Source: Lantana camara (lineage: Eukaryota; Streptophyta; Magnoliopsida; Lamiales; Verbenaceae). From it: a DNA stretch of 64,000 nucleotides. Shown piece after piece: positions 11,210-23,837 of this stretch. The DNA lies in NCBI GenBank assembly GCA_037501455.1, contig CM074863.1, forward strand, positions 11,714,001 to 11,778,000, written 5' to 3'. The notes under the pieces are model-generated. The model was not told the DNA's origin, did no database searches, and saw only the letters and a program-made list of their open reading frames with translations. Each line of letters opens with the position of its first letter. Within the stretch, counting starts at the first letter, position 1. Made by a program: the position numbers and the translations under genes.

Positions 11210-12619
11210 CTACGACCCTTGCAAGATGTCAAACAACTCTTCGATATGAGGTAAAGGATACTTATTCTTCACTGTCATCCGGTTCAACTCGCGGTAGTCT
11301 ATACACATCCTCAGAGTCCCATCCTTCTTCTTCACAAATAACACGGGAGAACCCCACGGGGATGTACTCGGACGGATGTAACCGCAAGTCAAGAGCTCAT
11401 CCAGCTGAGTTTTCAACTCCTTCAACTCAGCAGGAGCCATCCGATACGGTGTCTTAGAGAAAGGCTCAGCTCCAGGATAAAGGTCGACTACAAACTCGAT
11501 GTCCCTATCAGGTGGCAAAGAACCCAAATTCTCAGGGAACACATCGGGAAACTCACTCACGACCTCTGTCTCCTCAAGTTTGGCCTGATCCTTCGGTTTA
11601 TTCAAAAGATAGGCCACAAAACCTGTCGCGCCGTCCCGAAGGAGCTTACTTGCTTCCATAAAAGACACAAACGGGCTGGACTTCAACCTCTCACCCATAA
11701 AGACCACTGATCCCAACGAAACCTTCTTCTCATGACAGTCCAACTGAGCTCGGTATCTGAAGAGAAAGTCCATACCAAGGATAACCTCATACTTCTTCAA
11801 CGGTAGAACTATCAAATCTGCAGGAAAAACTCGACCCTCAAACACCACCGGACACTCCCTGAACACCCTGTCAGCTTCCAAAGACCCTCCCAAAGGAGTA
11901 TTCACCACATACACATGCGCAGATAATTCATCAAATACAGGCAAAGAAGCAACAATATCCCGAGAAATAAATGAATGCGTAGCCCCGGGATCAAACAATG
12001 CATGTAGTGATATGCCATGAATGTTTATTGTACCTTCTATCACGGCGTTTGGGTCGACATTAGCAGCTTCCTCCTCTCCCTCCAAAGCATACACACGAGC
12101 CTGCACAACCGGTCTCCTATTCGGGCAAGCATCAATCAAGTGATCAGAAGACCCGCACACATAGCATTTGCCCAGAAGCTTCCAACACCTCTCCACCGGA
12201 TGTCTCCCCTGACAATGAGCACAGACAGGTGGTCCCTGAGCTGGAGCCGGTCGAACTGGAGCAACAGAAGGTGCTACGGGACCGGTAATACGGGGCTTTT
12301 TGTTCCCTAAACCCTGGGGACGAAAAGCCGGTGGGACAGGAGCTCGTGGAGCATAAGTAACGGGCCTCTTACCCGATCCAGAACCGGATCCCGATCCTCG
12401 AGTAGAAGAGAAAGGTGGAGGCTTCAACCGAGCCATTTGGGCCTCAACTTGAATTGCCCTCTTTGTAACTTTGGCCCAAGTACTCACATTGGCAGCCTGT
12501 AGAGCTTCTTGAATATCCCGACGAAGTCCATGAAGAAACGCTCGGGCCTTATGATCATCATGGTCGGTAATGTGAGTAGCATAAGGAGCTAACCTTGAAT
12601 TCCATACCCATTCTCTCAA
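11210..12619 (-). pseudogene. Chromovirus gag C-terminus, protease and start of RT
   Basis: A 469-codon frame. It starts inside gag ([21 protein letters not shown]), has a CCHC zinc knuckle region ([14 protein letters not shown] and [14 protein letters not shown]), then the aspartic protease with the motif [11 protein letters not shown], and the first third of RT ([33 protein letters not shown]). It ends at TAG 11210-11212; the same frame stays open beyond it. The protease motif reads Asp-Pro-Gly where the family has Asp-Ser/Thr-Gly, a change next to the catalytic aspartate. The frame does not join the upstream gag frame: there is a frame difference and apparently a missing gag segment near 12620. 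Confidence 0.85.
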
Positions 12620-12992
12620 GCCTGGATCTCACACTTCTAAGCCAAATAGCCGCTGGCCCTTGAATAATACGACCCGTGCAAATAGCCTTGTCCTGGGAAG
12701 TCCCTGGACATATCTCCCAAATACCTCGAATCTCGGACAACCACTCTTCCGCCTTAATATCATCACCTCCATACCACTTTGGAGGGTTGTTGTTCCGGAA
12801 GTCCCTATTTACGGCGGAAATTTCTTGTCCTTCACCCGGATTTGCATTACCCCTTTGATTGTGTTGGAGTTGATTGAGTAGGGCTTGGACAATATTCTCC
12901 GCATTCATAGGTGGTGGCGGAGGTGCATTCTGTGGAGCCGGCTCGTTCAAATCAGGGGTTTGTTCACGATTATTATGTCTTCTTGGAGGCAT
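12558..12992 (-). pseudogene. Chromovirus gag N-terminal part (truncated)
   Basis: The most likely start is the ATG at 12990-12992 (MPPRRHNNREQTPD), not the open frame upstream. It encodes a proline- and asparagine-rich N-terminus, then the gag core FRNNNPPKWYGGDDIKAEEW and [16 protein letters not shown]. After this the expected rest of the gag core is missing, and the downstream frame (from 12619) is offset. An internal deletion with frameshift is the simplest reading. The element could not make normal capsid by itself. Confidence 0.8.
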
Positions 12993-13212
12993 CCTGAAAC
13001 TCACAAATTCAAGCAATATGGATGCATGTAAATTAGTGTATGAATATGTATACAATTTAAGAAAATAATTAAGTAATCGAGTAATCAATTAGTCAAGTAA
13101 TCACATACTCAAATCACACATGCATATAATCACATAATCACACAATCACATTGTCCTAAGCCGTACGACCTAGACAGACCCACACGACACTAGAGCCCGG
13201 TTTTGCAACCGC

Positions 13213-13224
13213 GCTCTGATACCA
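13213..13224 (-). other. Primer-binding site of chromovirus (initiator tRNA-Met)
   Basis: TGGTATCAGAGC on the minus strand, eight bases inside the 5' LTR end (GGTGCTACA, then TCCTTAAG). This is the standard complement of plant initiator tRNA-Met. Confidence 0.9.
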
Positions 13225-13232
13225 CTTAAGGA

Positions 13233-15921
13233 TGTAGCACCCACACGTAGGGCCACATCCCCCGCACCATAATCCGAACCCGAATACGAAATGGAATGTC
13301 CGTACCCGAATCCGAATCATAGCGAACGGGAGACCAAACACACACTCTAGGCTAGGCGGAGCTAGACTAAACGGAATCAGAGTGCGCGGAAGCGAATAAA
13401 TAAAAGCAACAAGCAACGATCCTCACATATATATATATAGGTACCAACCCACACCTATCCAAATAGTATTTACATATAAGTACCAACACATTCCTGTACA
13501 GAAGCCATCAAGGCTCGAGCAAAATAGTAAGTAAGTATATACAAATCATAGTTGTACAACTACAAAATAATAAAGTGCAGGTATGTAAATGCACCTAACG
13601 AGACCTAGACTGATAAGTGCATAAAGAAGACACACTTCTCCGCCTAGCTCACGCTCCCAAAACCTGCAACTAAAAGAGTAAACGAGGGTCAGTCAACTGA
13701 CTGAGTGAGGGGGCGAACGCACACCCACACCCTAAATATATATAAAGCAGAGCACAAAGCAAAGGGTGAAATTATGAACCGGAATAGGTTTTACAAACTA
13801 AAACTTTCCAAAACAAATACATATACTTAAAACATTTCACAAACACTATCCCGATTCATACTTCTCAAACATACACAACAAAACATAATGCTCGGCGAGA
13901 ACGAGCTTCCAACCTTTACTCCTCAGAACAAACAAAACGGAAATCATACATATCAACCTCTACACCAATGATGGAAGAGCCACCGGCGGCCCTAACCATC
14001 CAAACATATACAGACTCACGAGGGGTAGCGAACCCACATCGTGCCCTCCCCGATTTTTACACCGAAGGCATCGAAATATCACACCTTCCCAAACTCCCAG
14101 GGGTCGCGTGTGATATATCGGATGGAGACTACGCACAGGCCGAACCTCGACGGCCCGAACCGTCCCGAGGGTTCCTTACCCGTAGCTCCTTGGATCCACA
14201 CATACAAATCATATCATAACAAATGCCAAATCTTTCATGGCAGTCTCGCTAACAGAATTGTAAAGCCTTTTTCAAAACATAGCTTACATAGGCTTATTTA
14301 ATATCTTTTCCCAAAACAAAGTTGTTCACAAGATCATAAACATATTCTAATCAACACATACATATCTATACATATAATATATAGTCACATGCACGGCCTG
14401 AAAACATCACATAAGGCTTTAGGTCGCTTAGCTAATAAAAGTCCTAAACCTCACCTTGTGCGTGACAAAAAACGAGCAGACGTGAACAACCTACGCCTCG
14501 GGCTCGTCAACTGGAACCTCCTCTGAAAAGAAAACACGAAAGCCCAAGACTTAGACTCTATATGAACCAAAGAAGACGCTCGGCAAAATGCATGATTCAT
14601 GTTCACATATAAAATGTCACAATTAAGTCATATAATTCACCAACTATAGCACAACATATTTATTTACAATTTATCATGCAATAAAAATCAAATTATAACA
14701 ATTAACATGCAAAAGAAAAGCATTTAAAGTCATAAAATTGCATAATTAAGGTAAAGAGAAGTAGTGGCAGCTTCCAGGTCTCGAACTCCCCGCGGACAGA
14801 ATCCACCCCCATGGATTTTTCCAAAGGGAAAAATCCACCCTCATGGATTTTTCCAAAGCTACTGCCTCAAATCCACCCCCGCGGATTTTTCCAAAGGGAA
14901 AAATCCACCCCCGTGGATTTGATCCAGTAGCTAAAAAAACGGTTTTGGCCATGGGAACGGCCGTTCCCGTTCCCAGTACAAACTGGGAACGGCCGTTCCC
15001 ACTCTCGGCAGGAACAGTAAAATGGTCTGGGAACGGTCGTTCCCAGTTTGAAACTGGGGCGGGAACGGCCGTTCCGGCCTGGTTCGAAAAGCTGGAGCAG
15101 AGTTTCATTACAGAAACAGGGGAAGCTCATTTGGTGCCCAAAATGGCCAAAATCCAAACCTTAAAGTTGCCACAACCTCTCAAATTGCACAAACAATTCA
15201 CATAAATCATGCTTGACATATAAACACTAAAATAACTCAAGAAAACGGAATAAAAAGGCATGATCAAAGGAATGCAAAATTCAAGTCAAAAACATGATCA
15301 TCACTAAATGCTCAACTAACCAAGGATTAAATACAATAAATACAATATATACATCCTATATAACTCATAAATGAAGCTATGAAACAAGTACAACAAGCAA
15401 AGAGCAAGTATTCACATTTTTAGCTAAACCTTTACTATTCACGTAGAGAAACAAAAGCACACCAAACTCACTCCAAACTCAGAAATTAAACCATAGAAAT
15501 GACGAGCACGACGAGGGGATTCCGAAACATACTCAAGTTCGCGAAAAGGCGAAGAAACGAGGGAGATCTTGGCTTGGGAAGTTTGGATGATAAATCTTGG
15601 GGTTTGGCTTCCTTGGCTTGGTTGTTGCTGCTATTATTACGTGAAGAATGAGGGAGGAGAGAAATGGTTCAGCCTTTAAGGGTGGACCGGTTCGGTTCAC
15701 GGGTTCGGTTCAAGGTTTCCGGTTCAAGTTGGTTCGGTTCAACAAATACAGGTTCAAATAAGGCCAACTCAAATTAAAACGAATAAATCACATGCAACAT
15801 TAATTCAAATAATTTCATATAAGTTCAAATAATTTAAATAAGTCATATACAATTAGTCCAAAACGCAAATATTGATAAATCACATAATTTACCTGTACCG
15901 ACTGTGAGTCGGGGTGTTACA
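13233..15921 (-). repeat. Chromovirus 5' LTR (minus-strand element)
   Basis: This is the partner of 5954-8642, same length (2,689 bp), with about 20 noticed substitutions. It includes the palindrome block (14770-15080). It is followed on the right by TSD AAACG and the last 129 bp of the interrupted copia 5' LTR. Confidence 0.95.
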
Positions 15922-15926
15922 AAACG

Positions 15927-16055
15927 TGTCAAGAAAGCTACTACCCAAGTGAGTTTCTTGATCTCTATGAATTTGGATACACGATTGCGAGTCCAAGATC
16001 CTTTTGTTGGAAAAATTTTTAAATTTCCGCTGCTTTCTGATTCCTATTTCCAACA
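15927..16055 (+). repeat. Copia 5' LTR, terminal segment
   Basis: This is the remaining end of the copia 5' LTR after the nested gypsy element, ending TTTCCAACA. It matches 23704-23832. Confidence 0.93.
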
Positions 16056-16057
16056 AG

Positions 16058-16070
16058 TGGCATCAGAGCC
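16058..16070 (+). other. Copia primer-binding site
   Basis: TGGCATCAGAGCC, two bases after the LTR end. It is the initiator tRNA-Met complement with one change (C where TGGTATCAGAGCC is usual). Confidence 0.85.
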
Positions 16071-16329
16071 ACCTCGTTAATCGTGTTTCTGATTCGTCTC
16101 AATTAAACTGAATTTGGTAGAAATTCTTAGGCTTAGATGCGAATTAGGTATTCATGAGTTCTTTTAGAAAGGCTGAATTACGAAACTGTGATTTTTCTTA
16201 AATTTCTGAAACTGTTTTCTTAAATTGTGTTTTTGAAAACCGTTTTGATTGAAATATATTTAAATCGTATTTTTCTTATTTTTGGATTGAACCGGGTTTT
16301 GGAGAAACCCAAAATACGAAACGGAACAC

Positions 16330-16640
16330 GAAAAGGACGAGCCTAGGCGTGCTAGCACGTCGCACGCCCAGGCCCCGTCACTGCCGCCCTTCCCTCCCGC
16401 AACCGCGAGGGAGGCCGTCCTAGGCGCCCCTAGGCGCGCCTGCCTGCCCCTCCCGCAATCGCGCGGGAGCGTCCGCCCGGGGACGTGCGGGACTGCCCGC
16501 CTATGCCACGCACAAGGGTGCGTGCCTGGCGCGCGCACGCTGGCGGCATTCGCTGTCGGCTGTGCGCGCACCTAGCGTGCGCTGCTGCGTAGGGGGCGGG
16601 CAATCACGCGTCATCCCGGGCCCGTGTTTTTCGTGTTTTC
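16330..16640. other. GC-rich island in copia leader
   Basis: About 300 bp dominated by CGCGCG-, GCCCGCC- and TAGGCGC-type words between AT-rich flanks. An open frame on the minus strand (16260-16571) is a product of base composition and has no recognisable domain. The island could be captured DNA or a structured leader. Confidence 0.4.
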
Positions 16641-17803
16641 GTGTTTCGTGTTTTCGGTCCTTAAAATCCCATTTAATTTTATTTTAATTTTATCTTTTGA
16701 AATCAGTTTTGCTAAAATAAAATTATTTTAAAATTTTGATTAAATTGGGATTTTGAGAAATTGATCGATTTAAATTTTGGGAAAAATTGCAAACTTAATT
16801 TTCTGAAAAATATTGAAAGAATAAAATTATTAATTTTCAGAAATTAATTGGAATTTTATTAGTTTATTGTTTTTCGGTTTTTATTGAAAAGGCTCTTGAA
16901 CAAGAATTGCATCTAAGTCATGTTTTAAGCTATTAGAGCTTAAAGCGAGAATTTTAATTTATAGGTTAAATTTAAATTCTTGCAATTTAAGCATGTTAGG
17001 TGATCATGGGTTTAGACTTATGTATGGTTTTAATTTATGCACATGGATGGTTTAAATTGGGGTTGGAGCCCTATAGTTGCGTTTTTCAATTGAGGTTGGA
17101 GACTCATTTATGTGCGTACTGTTATGTGATTTATTATGTGGCTTTCCATATTACTGCTTTTGAGGCCGGGGTATGCCCCGTGTAATTGTCTAAGGCCAAT
17201 ATGAAGATTGAGCCTTATTACTTTATGTCTTTTTCCTTTTATTGTAATTTGAGAGTAGAGATAGGTTGTGAGGTTTTTATTTTCATTTTGGAGACAATGC
17301 ACCCATGGAGTAAGATGGACCACATTCAAATAACAAGGTGGCCATAAGTGAAGACCCCTCAAAATGTTAGTGAGGGGAATCTCAATTATAAAAATGTAAT
17401 AGAGATAGGGCTCGTATTTTGTTACCGCTTTCCCTTATGTGATTTAAATTGTTTATGTGGCATGTATGTTAGAACTTGTGATTGTGGAGTGGCTCCCACA
17501 TATCACGCATAAGATAGGTAGAACCCATGATCATTACATGTTAGTATCATGCTAGGACATGTTATCTGTTTATGTGCTTGTTTGAAATGCATTTAAGTTG
17601 TACTTGCATTAATCAAGACTAATAAAATTGGATAACATATATGTTGGTGAGGTCGAACCGGACAACTCTCCGGTTGATTTGAAAATTCCCATTAAATATT
17701 AAGCTCATTTCGAATAATAGGTATTTAATTTGAGATGCAAATTTTGAATTAAATTCCTAGCATTCCATCAATAGGTTTTAAGTTTAGTAAGTAAAACTAG
17801 TTA

Positions 17804-18124
17804 ATGTCCGCGAGTCGTGGGATAGCTAGTGGAGCTTATTAGTTCTTAGTTACCTAATTGATCATTTTAAATGATCAATATTTCGTGGTTAATTTTGGCA
17901 AGGGCGATGTCCGCGAGTCGTGGGTCGTTCGAACTAAGTTTTGATCATGATCTTATGATTGATAGGTCTGGCTTAACACCTAAGTAAATATGGATGTCGC
18001 ACGAGTCGTGGGTCCATATTGAAAGATAGGTGATGCAAAAACAATTACTAAGAGTTCTAAAGGTGTTAGAATTGGTAAGTTGTACCTACCTAGGATTTTA
18101 CTTAGAATGTCCGCGAGTCGTGGG
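17804..18124 (+). repeat. Four interspersed copies of an ATGTCCGCGAGTCGTGGG motif
   Basis: Copies start at 17804, 17907, 17994 (slightly altered, GTCGCACGAGTCGTGGG) and 18107, spaced 87-113 bp apart in the non-coding leader. The word GCGAGTCGTGGG is conserved while the sequence between copies diverges. Possible packaging or structural element of the copia RNA; this is inference. Confidence 0.6.
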
Positions 18125-21100
18125 TTCGAGGTAAAATGCTTAGGATCTTAGTACCCGTTGGGAAACGTGTTCCTCTTAGATCTTTGGGAATTATAGATCT
18201 TTGAAAAACAGTGGGAGCTACATTAGATTAAAGACCTTATCTTATGTATATCGTTATTATTCAGCATGCTCACCTATTTTCTCTGCTTAGCATTTAGGTT
18301 GTAGTTCTGTGATTCTCTACAATATGAAATGCAAACCCATTCGTATCCATCCTTAAGTCAAACAAGTTGACTAAGTCCTAACTAACTCTAATTGGCTTCG
18401 GACCCTAAAATTCGTTTTAGATTCCGAATAGAGAAAGGCGTTCTCTAAAGGGCGAAGTTTTTCAATTGTGAAAATTCGACCCGGGCCAAAAGAGAAGCGA
18501 TCTGAGGTGAATGGATTTCTCCAAACTACTTAAGAGAAATTGAACTACCTCATAGAAATGCTACAAGGTATAACATTATGGAATTATTCAATATTCCAAA
18601 TGAGGAAACAAGTGCACACGAACAAGGTCTAAAGATCTTATTTGAAGATCTTATGGTCTCGATCATCAACCGAGAAAAGAGTTCTCAATGCACTGATTGC
18701 TTACATTGCTTCCACCATCATTCAAACCCTTTATGCTCAACTAGAATGATGCTAATGTAGCATAGTTAATCATTTAGTTAATAATGGTTGAGAGCATCCT
18801 TAAGAAGGAATAAAAGGTTGAGATGGTTAATTCTTCTTCTAAACTCCCTAAGTTAAAGGCTTGAACGCCTAAAGAAGAAGAAACCCTTAAGAGCCCAATG
18901 GAGGGGCATGTAAGGGGTGCGCCCAAAAGACACTAGAGATCAAATAGGACGTTTGCTTCTATGATAGCAAATAAGGACTTTGAAAGGGAACTGCAAAGAG
19001 TATGAGTACTCTGAAATGTTACCTCGTTTAGTAATTCTACTAGGAATAGAATTCACTAGTCTTGAGTCAATTCTACATAATCTGTTATGCAAAGACTCAA
19101 GGCACTAATGTTCTGAACATACAACGAGATAACAAAAGTAAGTAAGATGACAAAGCTTCGAATTACTTTGGAACGTTGAGATATAAAAGGATTATCAAGT
19201 CAGACACCTTAGGATCATTCTATGAAAATGAAACTATAGAGTTGACTTCCTGTGAATCTTGTCTTGAGGGAAGTGTTCCTGAATCCCGTTTATAAGAAAC
19301 ATGGAACGTTCCAAAATTATACTGGATTTCGATCCATGCTGATGAGTGTAAGATGCTTAATGTAAGCACTAGATACAATCGTCAGTTTAATCATTATGAA
19401 TGAATGTACTTGTTAAAGTACAAATTCGAAACTTATATGAAATTCTTAGAATTTCAAAAGGAGGTTAGGAACCGAAGTAGTCATAAGTTATAGGCAAATC
19501 GATATGATCAAGGTAGCCAATATCTTATCAACTAATTCCTTAGTCATCTTAGAAATAATAGGATTATCTCTCAGTAAACTAATTCGAGAACACCTTAGTG
19601 TTTCCGAATGAGGGAATGAAACCTTATAGGATATGGTCCATTCCATAGCAAGCTTTACTGACTTATAATCATTCTTGGAATAAACTCCCAGAATATGCAG
19701 TTAGAGATTTTGAATTTTGCACCTTCCAAAATCAGTCCTTTAGATGCACTATGCAATGTGGCACACTAAATTCCCTAATTATTCTTGTCCAAGAATTTAG
19801 TGGAATCCTCTTAAATAAAGAGGATAGTGGGAGATAGGCTTGAAATGAGTTCAAGTTTATACAAACAATATTGGATATCATTTCTGCGATTCCCTTAGAC
19901 AAAGGTTCTTTGTCTCAAGGAATGTACCTTTCTTAAGGAATCGTTCCTATAGAAGAAGAAAGACAAGCAAGCAGACCTCAAAGAAATTTGAGAATAAATA
20001 TCCACGCCACATATAGAAGAAACGAGCCCATCTGATAAAACTTAGCCAAATTTTAGAGCATGTACACGTGTGAAACCCTTCTCTTAAAATGCGTTTAGAA
20101 CGCGTTCCTAGATAGCCAAGGAATTACTTGAAGAGGAGACACTGTCAGCAAGCCTTGAAATCCAATATGGATTCCATATACTCAAACCAAGTTTTGACCT
20201 TGGTTGATCCACCTGATAGGATCAAGCTCGTTGAGCTTCGAGTAAATGGAAAGCATTACAACCTTCTTGACGATTGAAATGCAAAAGTCCATTTGGAGTA
20301 TGTTTACCACATCCTCATATTCTGACTATGAGATATGATAAATGAATATGAGAACTATCTTGTTCAATATGAGATTGAAAGAGACTGAAATAAGGTATTT
20401 CTATAAATCTCATATTCAGTGGGAGTATGCATAAGGTATGCAAATCCCTAAGTCAATCTGTGGATTGATAAAGGCTTCTAGGAGTTAGACAATTCGATTC
20501 CACAGTCAAATCGTTTGACACAGATGGAAGTCGAATAAGTCTCAGAGTGTACATATGAAAGTTAGTGATGTAAGAGTCAATTTTGGTTCTTTAGAAGATG
20601 ACATCCTTCTCATTAGAAATGTCAAGGATGACGTGAGAGTTACCAATTCTTGTTTAAGAAACAATTTGACATGAAAGATCTTAGTGATTATCCTAAATTC
20701 TCGATATTCAGATCTATAGAAGATAGATCTAAGAGCATAAATGGATTATTACAAAATGAGTACATAACCACGGTACTAAAAGGAGTTTAGTATGGACAAT
20801 GGAACATCTCTTTTGAAGAGTATGTGTCCTAAGATAACTTTAAGAAAGTTAGAATGTCAAAAATCCCTTTAAGTGAAAGGGTGCATAATGTATGAAAAGT
20901 TATGTACTAGACTTGATATGGCGCAATATAAACGTAGTGGATCGAATCTAATATGACCTCAGAGAAGGTCATTAGATTTCTGTAAAGGATGTCCTCAGAG
21001 TACTTGAGAAGAAATGAGGATATGTATTAGTTTACAGAGCCCAAAAGATCTTGTTGTTAGAAGGATATTTGAAGTAAACATTCATCAAACATAGATGATT

Positions 21101-21552
21101 ATGAAATCATTTAAAGGATACAACTTCTACCAGAATGGTAATGAAATGTGTTGGAAAGGGGTTCCAAGGACGGACATTACAAAACTCGACTATCGTAGTT
21201 GAGAACTTAGTCGTATTATATAACGCTAAGTTAAGTGTTTGGGTAAGAAACTCCATCTAACTGGTTAGATGAAGTTCCTAGCATGAAACAACTCCTTTAT
21301 CATATTGTATGATAAAATGGATGGTTGCTCAAGTAAGAGAACCAAGACCTCACCAAGAGACTGAACACGTGATTACGAATCACTTTATAAGGAAAAGGTG
21401 TTTCCTAAGAGATGTGTAAACAAGAGGGTCACATCAGCAGAGAATATAGCAGATCCACTTTGAAAACGCCCAAAGTCAATAGGCTCTCAAAGTGCATCTT
21501 GAGAAGATGGGACTTAGAGTACCTAAATGGCTTTTACGGGCAAGTGGGAGAT

Positions 21553-23832
21553 TGTTAGGAATAGTGCCCTAGAAAGCCGATTCGACGTAATCTGTTTTAG
21601 GACTTTTCTTGTATCACAGACAATCTTTGAATAATATACGATTGATCATAGGCAAACACTTCTTTATATGTCAATACGTGTTTTTGAGTGTTTCCATTAT
21701 GTGCGCATGTATGAGAACTCTCATAATCCTGATGACTTTAGGACTCTACCATTTAGGTGAAATGGTTCATGAAACGAGCCCTATATCACATAAGTCATGA
21801 TTAGTAAAATACTCCAAGCCGATGAGTCCTACAGACAGTGGGAGTGTCAACCTGACTCCTCTAAGGCTTGCTTGTGGGATCACGCCCTTAAGAAGGACCA
21901 CCTTGTTTCATGTAGGTGCAAAGTGTATAGTTGATACGTGCGTGATACATGAGGGTGCTTACTTTAATAAGTAAGTTCACTGAGGTGCCCCGTGTGAGAA
22001 CATTCCTAAATGGGAAAGGAAGTTTCTATTTCAGGAAATGGAAACTTCCAGATTAGGAAATATCTCACGAGTCATTGATGTGATTAATTGATCCTTAGAC
22101 TTGAGCTTCCATGTCACTTTATGAGTTAACTCTGTAGTCTTAGGTATAAGCTTTAAAGGGTGTCGCCTTAGACAACTGATTCAAGGCTTATGCTGGGGCT
22201 GCACAAGTGATTCATGAAAGTGAATGAGAATCAAGAAAGGACCTACACTTGCGTTTGCAAGGTGATCTCTTATTGTGTAAGTCATTCATATGCCATATGG
22301 AGTCCTTGGCCAAGGCAGTAGATCAAGACATCAAGAAAAGGGTTTCTTGGATTGAGATCAAATGGATATGAAATGCACTTAGCTTTAAGACCAGATTATT
22401 AGGGTTCTAATTATTCCCTTACCCTAGATCTTGGTTGAGAGATAGTAAGTAGGAGGATTGTATCTCACATGAATCAATGACTTAAAGGTTCTGTCGAATC
22501 CGAACATTCCAATTCAGCTAGGGGTTAAACACCTGTTGCTAGACTATGGTCGTTTAATCTGTGGACTGATTAATTAATTAGTGAATTAATTAATTAGGGT
22601 CACTGCTAATTAAATTGAGAACCTAGAGGGTTACACACAACAACTTGGTTACATAAGTTGAGGCTTGAAAATGATTAAACGAGTTAATCGGGCCTAGAGG
22701 GTTCCACACGTGTAAAATCACACGTGTGGGTCACGTGACTGGACACGTGTCATCATGACACGTGTGCCACACGTGACTATTTATTTGGTAATTAAATAAT
22801 TAATGTGTTAATTATTTAATAGACTTTGGTTAATTTTGAATTAAAAAGAAAGTCTAATTTTGGGGAAAAATAATCTAGTTAATTAATTATGAATTAATTA
22901 ATTAGATAAAAATAAGTTATTTATTTTATAATAAATAAAGTATAAAATTATCCAAAAATAGTTTGGATATTTTTAGCTCTCTTGAAAGTTGATTTGAATT
23001 AGAATTCAAAGTCAAAGTTGGAGAATACTTGATGATCAAGTAATAGGAGAGAGAGAGGGACCAAATCCTTGCCCAACAAGGATTAGGATCGGCGCCCCTC
23101 TCCTTGCCTATATATAGGGGAGCTTAAGCTCCCCTTTAGAGCTAATCAAGAATTCTTTTGGTTCATGTGTTGAACACCATCCTTTCTCCAAGATAAACGA
23201 AACCCTAGGTTAAGCCTAAACACTAACTAGAGAACTAGCATCCTTACTAGTTAGATTGTAGCCAAGTTGGTGGACTATCTCTAGAGAGGTTCAAGTTAGA
23301 AGTTTTGAAGATTCGAGCTTTACCAAAAAGTGGGGATCAAGCAAAACGATCAGAAGGGATGATGAAACGATTCTGAACCCAACATGAAACGAATGAAAAA
23401 ATCGAACCAAAGAAGATGGCGAAAACCGTTCGTCCATATCCTGAAGGATGAATTTTTTCACGATGGTTTTGTGACTGGCAGTTTTCTACTTTCGCAAAAC
23501 TGGTTTTCGAAGGGAGTTTCAATCATGCTTTTCTCGTTTCATGTTTCTTTCTTTATGTTATATTGTTAAGAACTTCCCTAACATGATTTGAATCTAGGTT
23601 GGTGTGGATTGTTATCCCTACAATGGATTCTGAAGTAGAAAGAGACTTTCGAGGAACGGGTTGCCATTACCGCATGAAGCGCGTTTGAGGGCGGCTCAAA
23701 ACGTGTCAAGAAAGCTACTACCCAAGTGAGTTTCTTGATCTCTATGAATTTGGATACACGATTGCGAGTCCAAGATCCTTTTGTTGGAAAAATTTTTAAA
23801 TTTTCGCTGCTTTCTGCTTCCTGTTTCCAACA
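21553..23832 (+). repeat. Copia 3' LTR
   Basis: 2,280 bp, TGTTAGGA to CCAACA, preceded by the purine-rich GCAAGTGGGAGAT and followed by TSD CTTCC. It contains the ACGTG cluster (22707-22775) and TATA box (23108-23116) and serves as the uninterrupted reference for the gypsy insertion site. Confidence 0.95.
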
Positions 23833-23837
23833 CTTCC

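Larger units (their letters stand above)
5954..15921 (-). mobile_element. Ty3/gypsy chromovirus (Tekay/Del-like), nested in copia LTR
   Basis: The element is 9,968 bp, bounded by two 2,689-bp LTRs (5954-8642 and 13233-15921) that on the minus strand start TGTAACACCCC and end GGTGCTACA. TSD AAACG is at 5949-5953 and 15922-15926, and the uninterrupted target is visible in the copia 3' LTR at about 23698. The primer-binding site is 13213-13224 and the polypurine tract 8644-8656. By eye the two LTRs differ at about 20 positions in 2,689, so it is a young insertion. Pol order is protease, RT, RNase H, integrase, chromodomain. Clade is inferred from the chromodomain, LTR size and iMet primer site. 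Confidence 0.95.
16056..21552 (+). pseudogene. Degenerate copia internal region (gag-pol relic)
   Basis: About 5.5 kb without a long open frame, yet copia domains are readable as broken pieces in the right order. The pre-integrase motif CESCLEG is at about 19251-19270, with integrase residues (DMVHSIASFTDL) at 19617-19680. The RT motif QFDMKDLSD is at about 20662-20688, and the RNase H end SAENIADPL at 21433-21460. TAG, TAA and TGA codons and indels interrupt all of them. The leader (16056-18200) is long and non-coding. Because the LTRs are still very similar while the coding region is heavily decayed, the element was probably already defective when it inserted and moved with enzymes supplied in trans. 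Confidence 0.85.
3803..23832 (+). mobile_element. Ty1/copia LTR retrotransposon, 2,280-bp LTRs, with nested chromovirus
   Basis: The 5' LTR starts TGTTAGGAATAG at 3803 and, after removal of the nested gypsy element (5954-15926 including one TSD copy), is 2,280 bp long and ends CCAACA at 16055. The 3' LTR, 21553-23832, is also 2,280 bp. TSDs are CTTCC at 3798-3802 and 23833-23837. A primer-binding site follows at 16058 and a purine tract at about 21539-21552. I noticed roughly 30-40 differences between the LTRs, suggesting about 98-99% identity. The copia assignment rests on domain order (integrase before reverse transcriptase) in the degenerate internal region. Confidence 0.93.

Noticed and set aside
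16260..16571. 103-codon ORF on the minus strand
   Set aside because: A by-product of high GC content in the copia leader, antisense to the element, with no domain.
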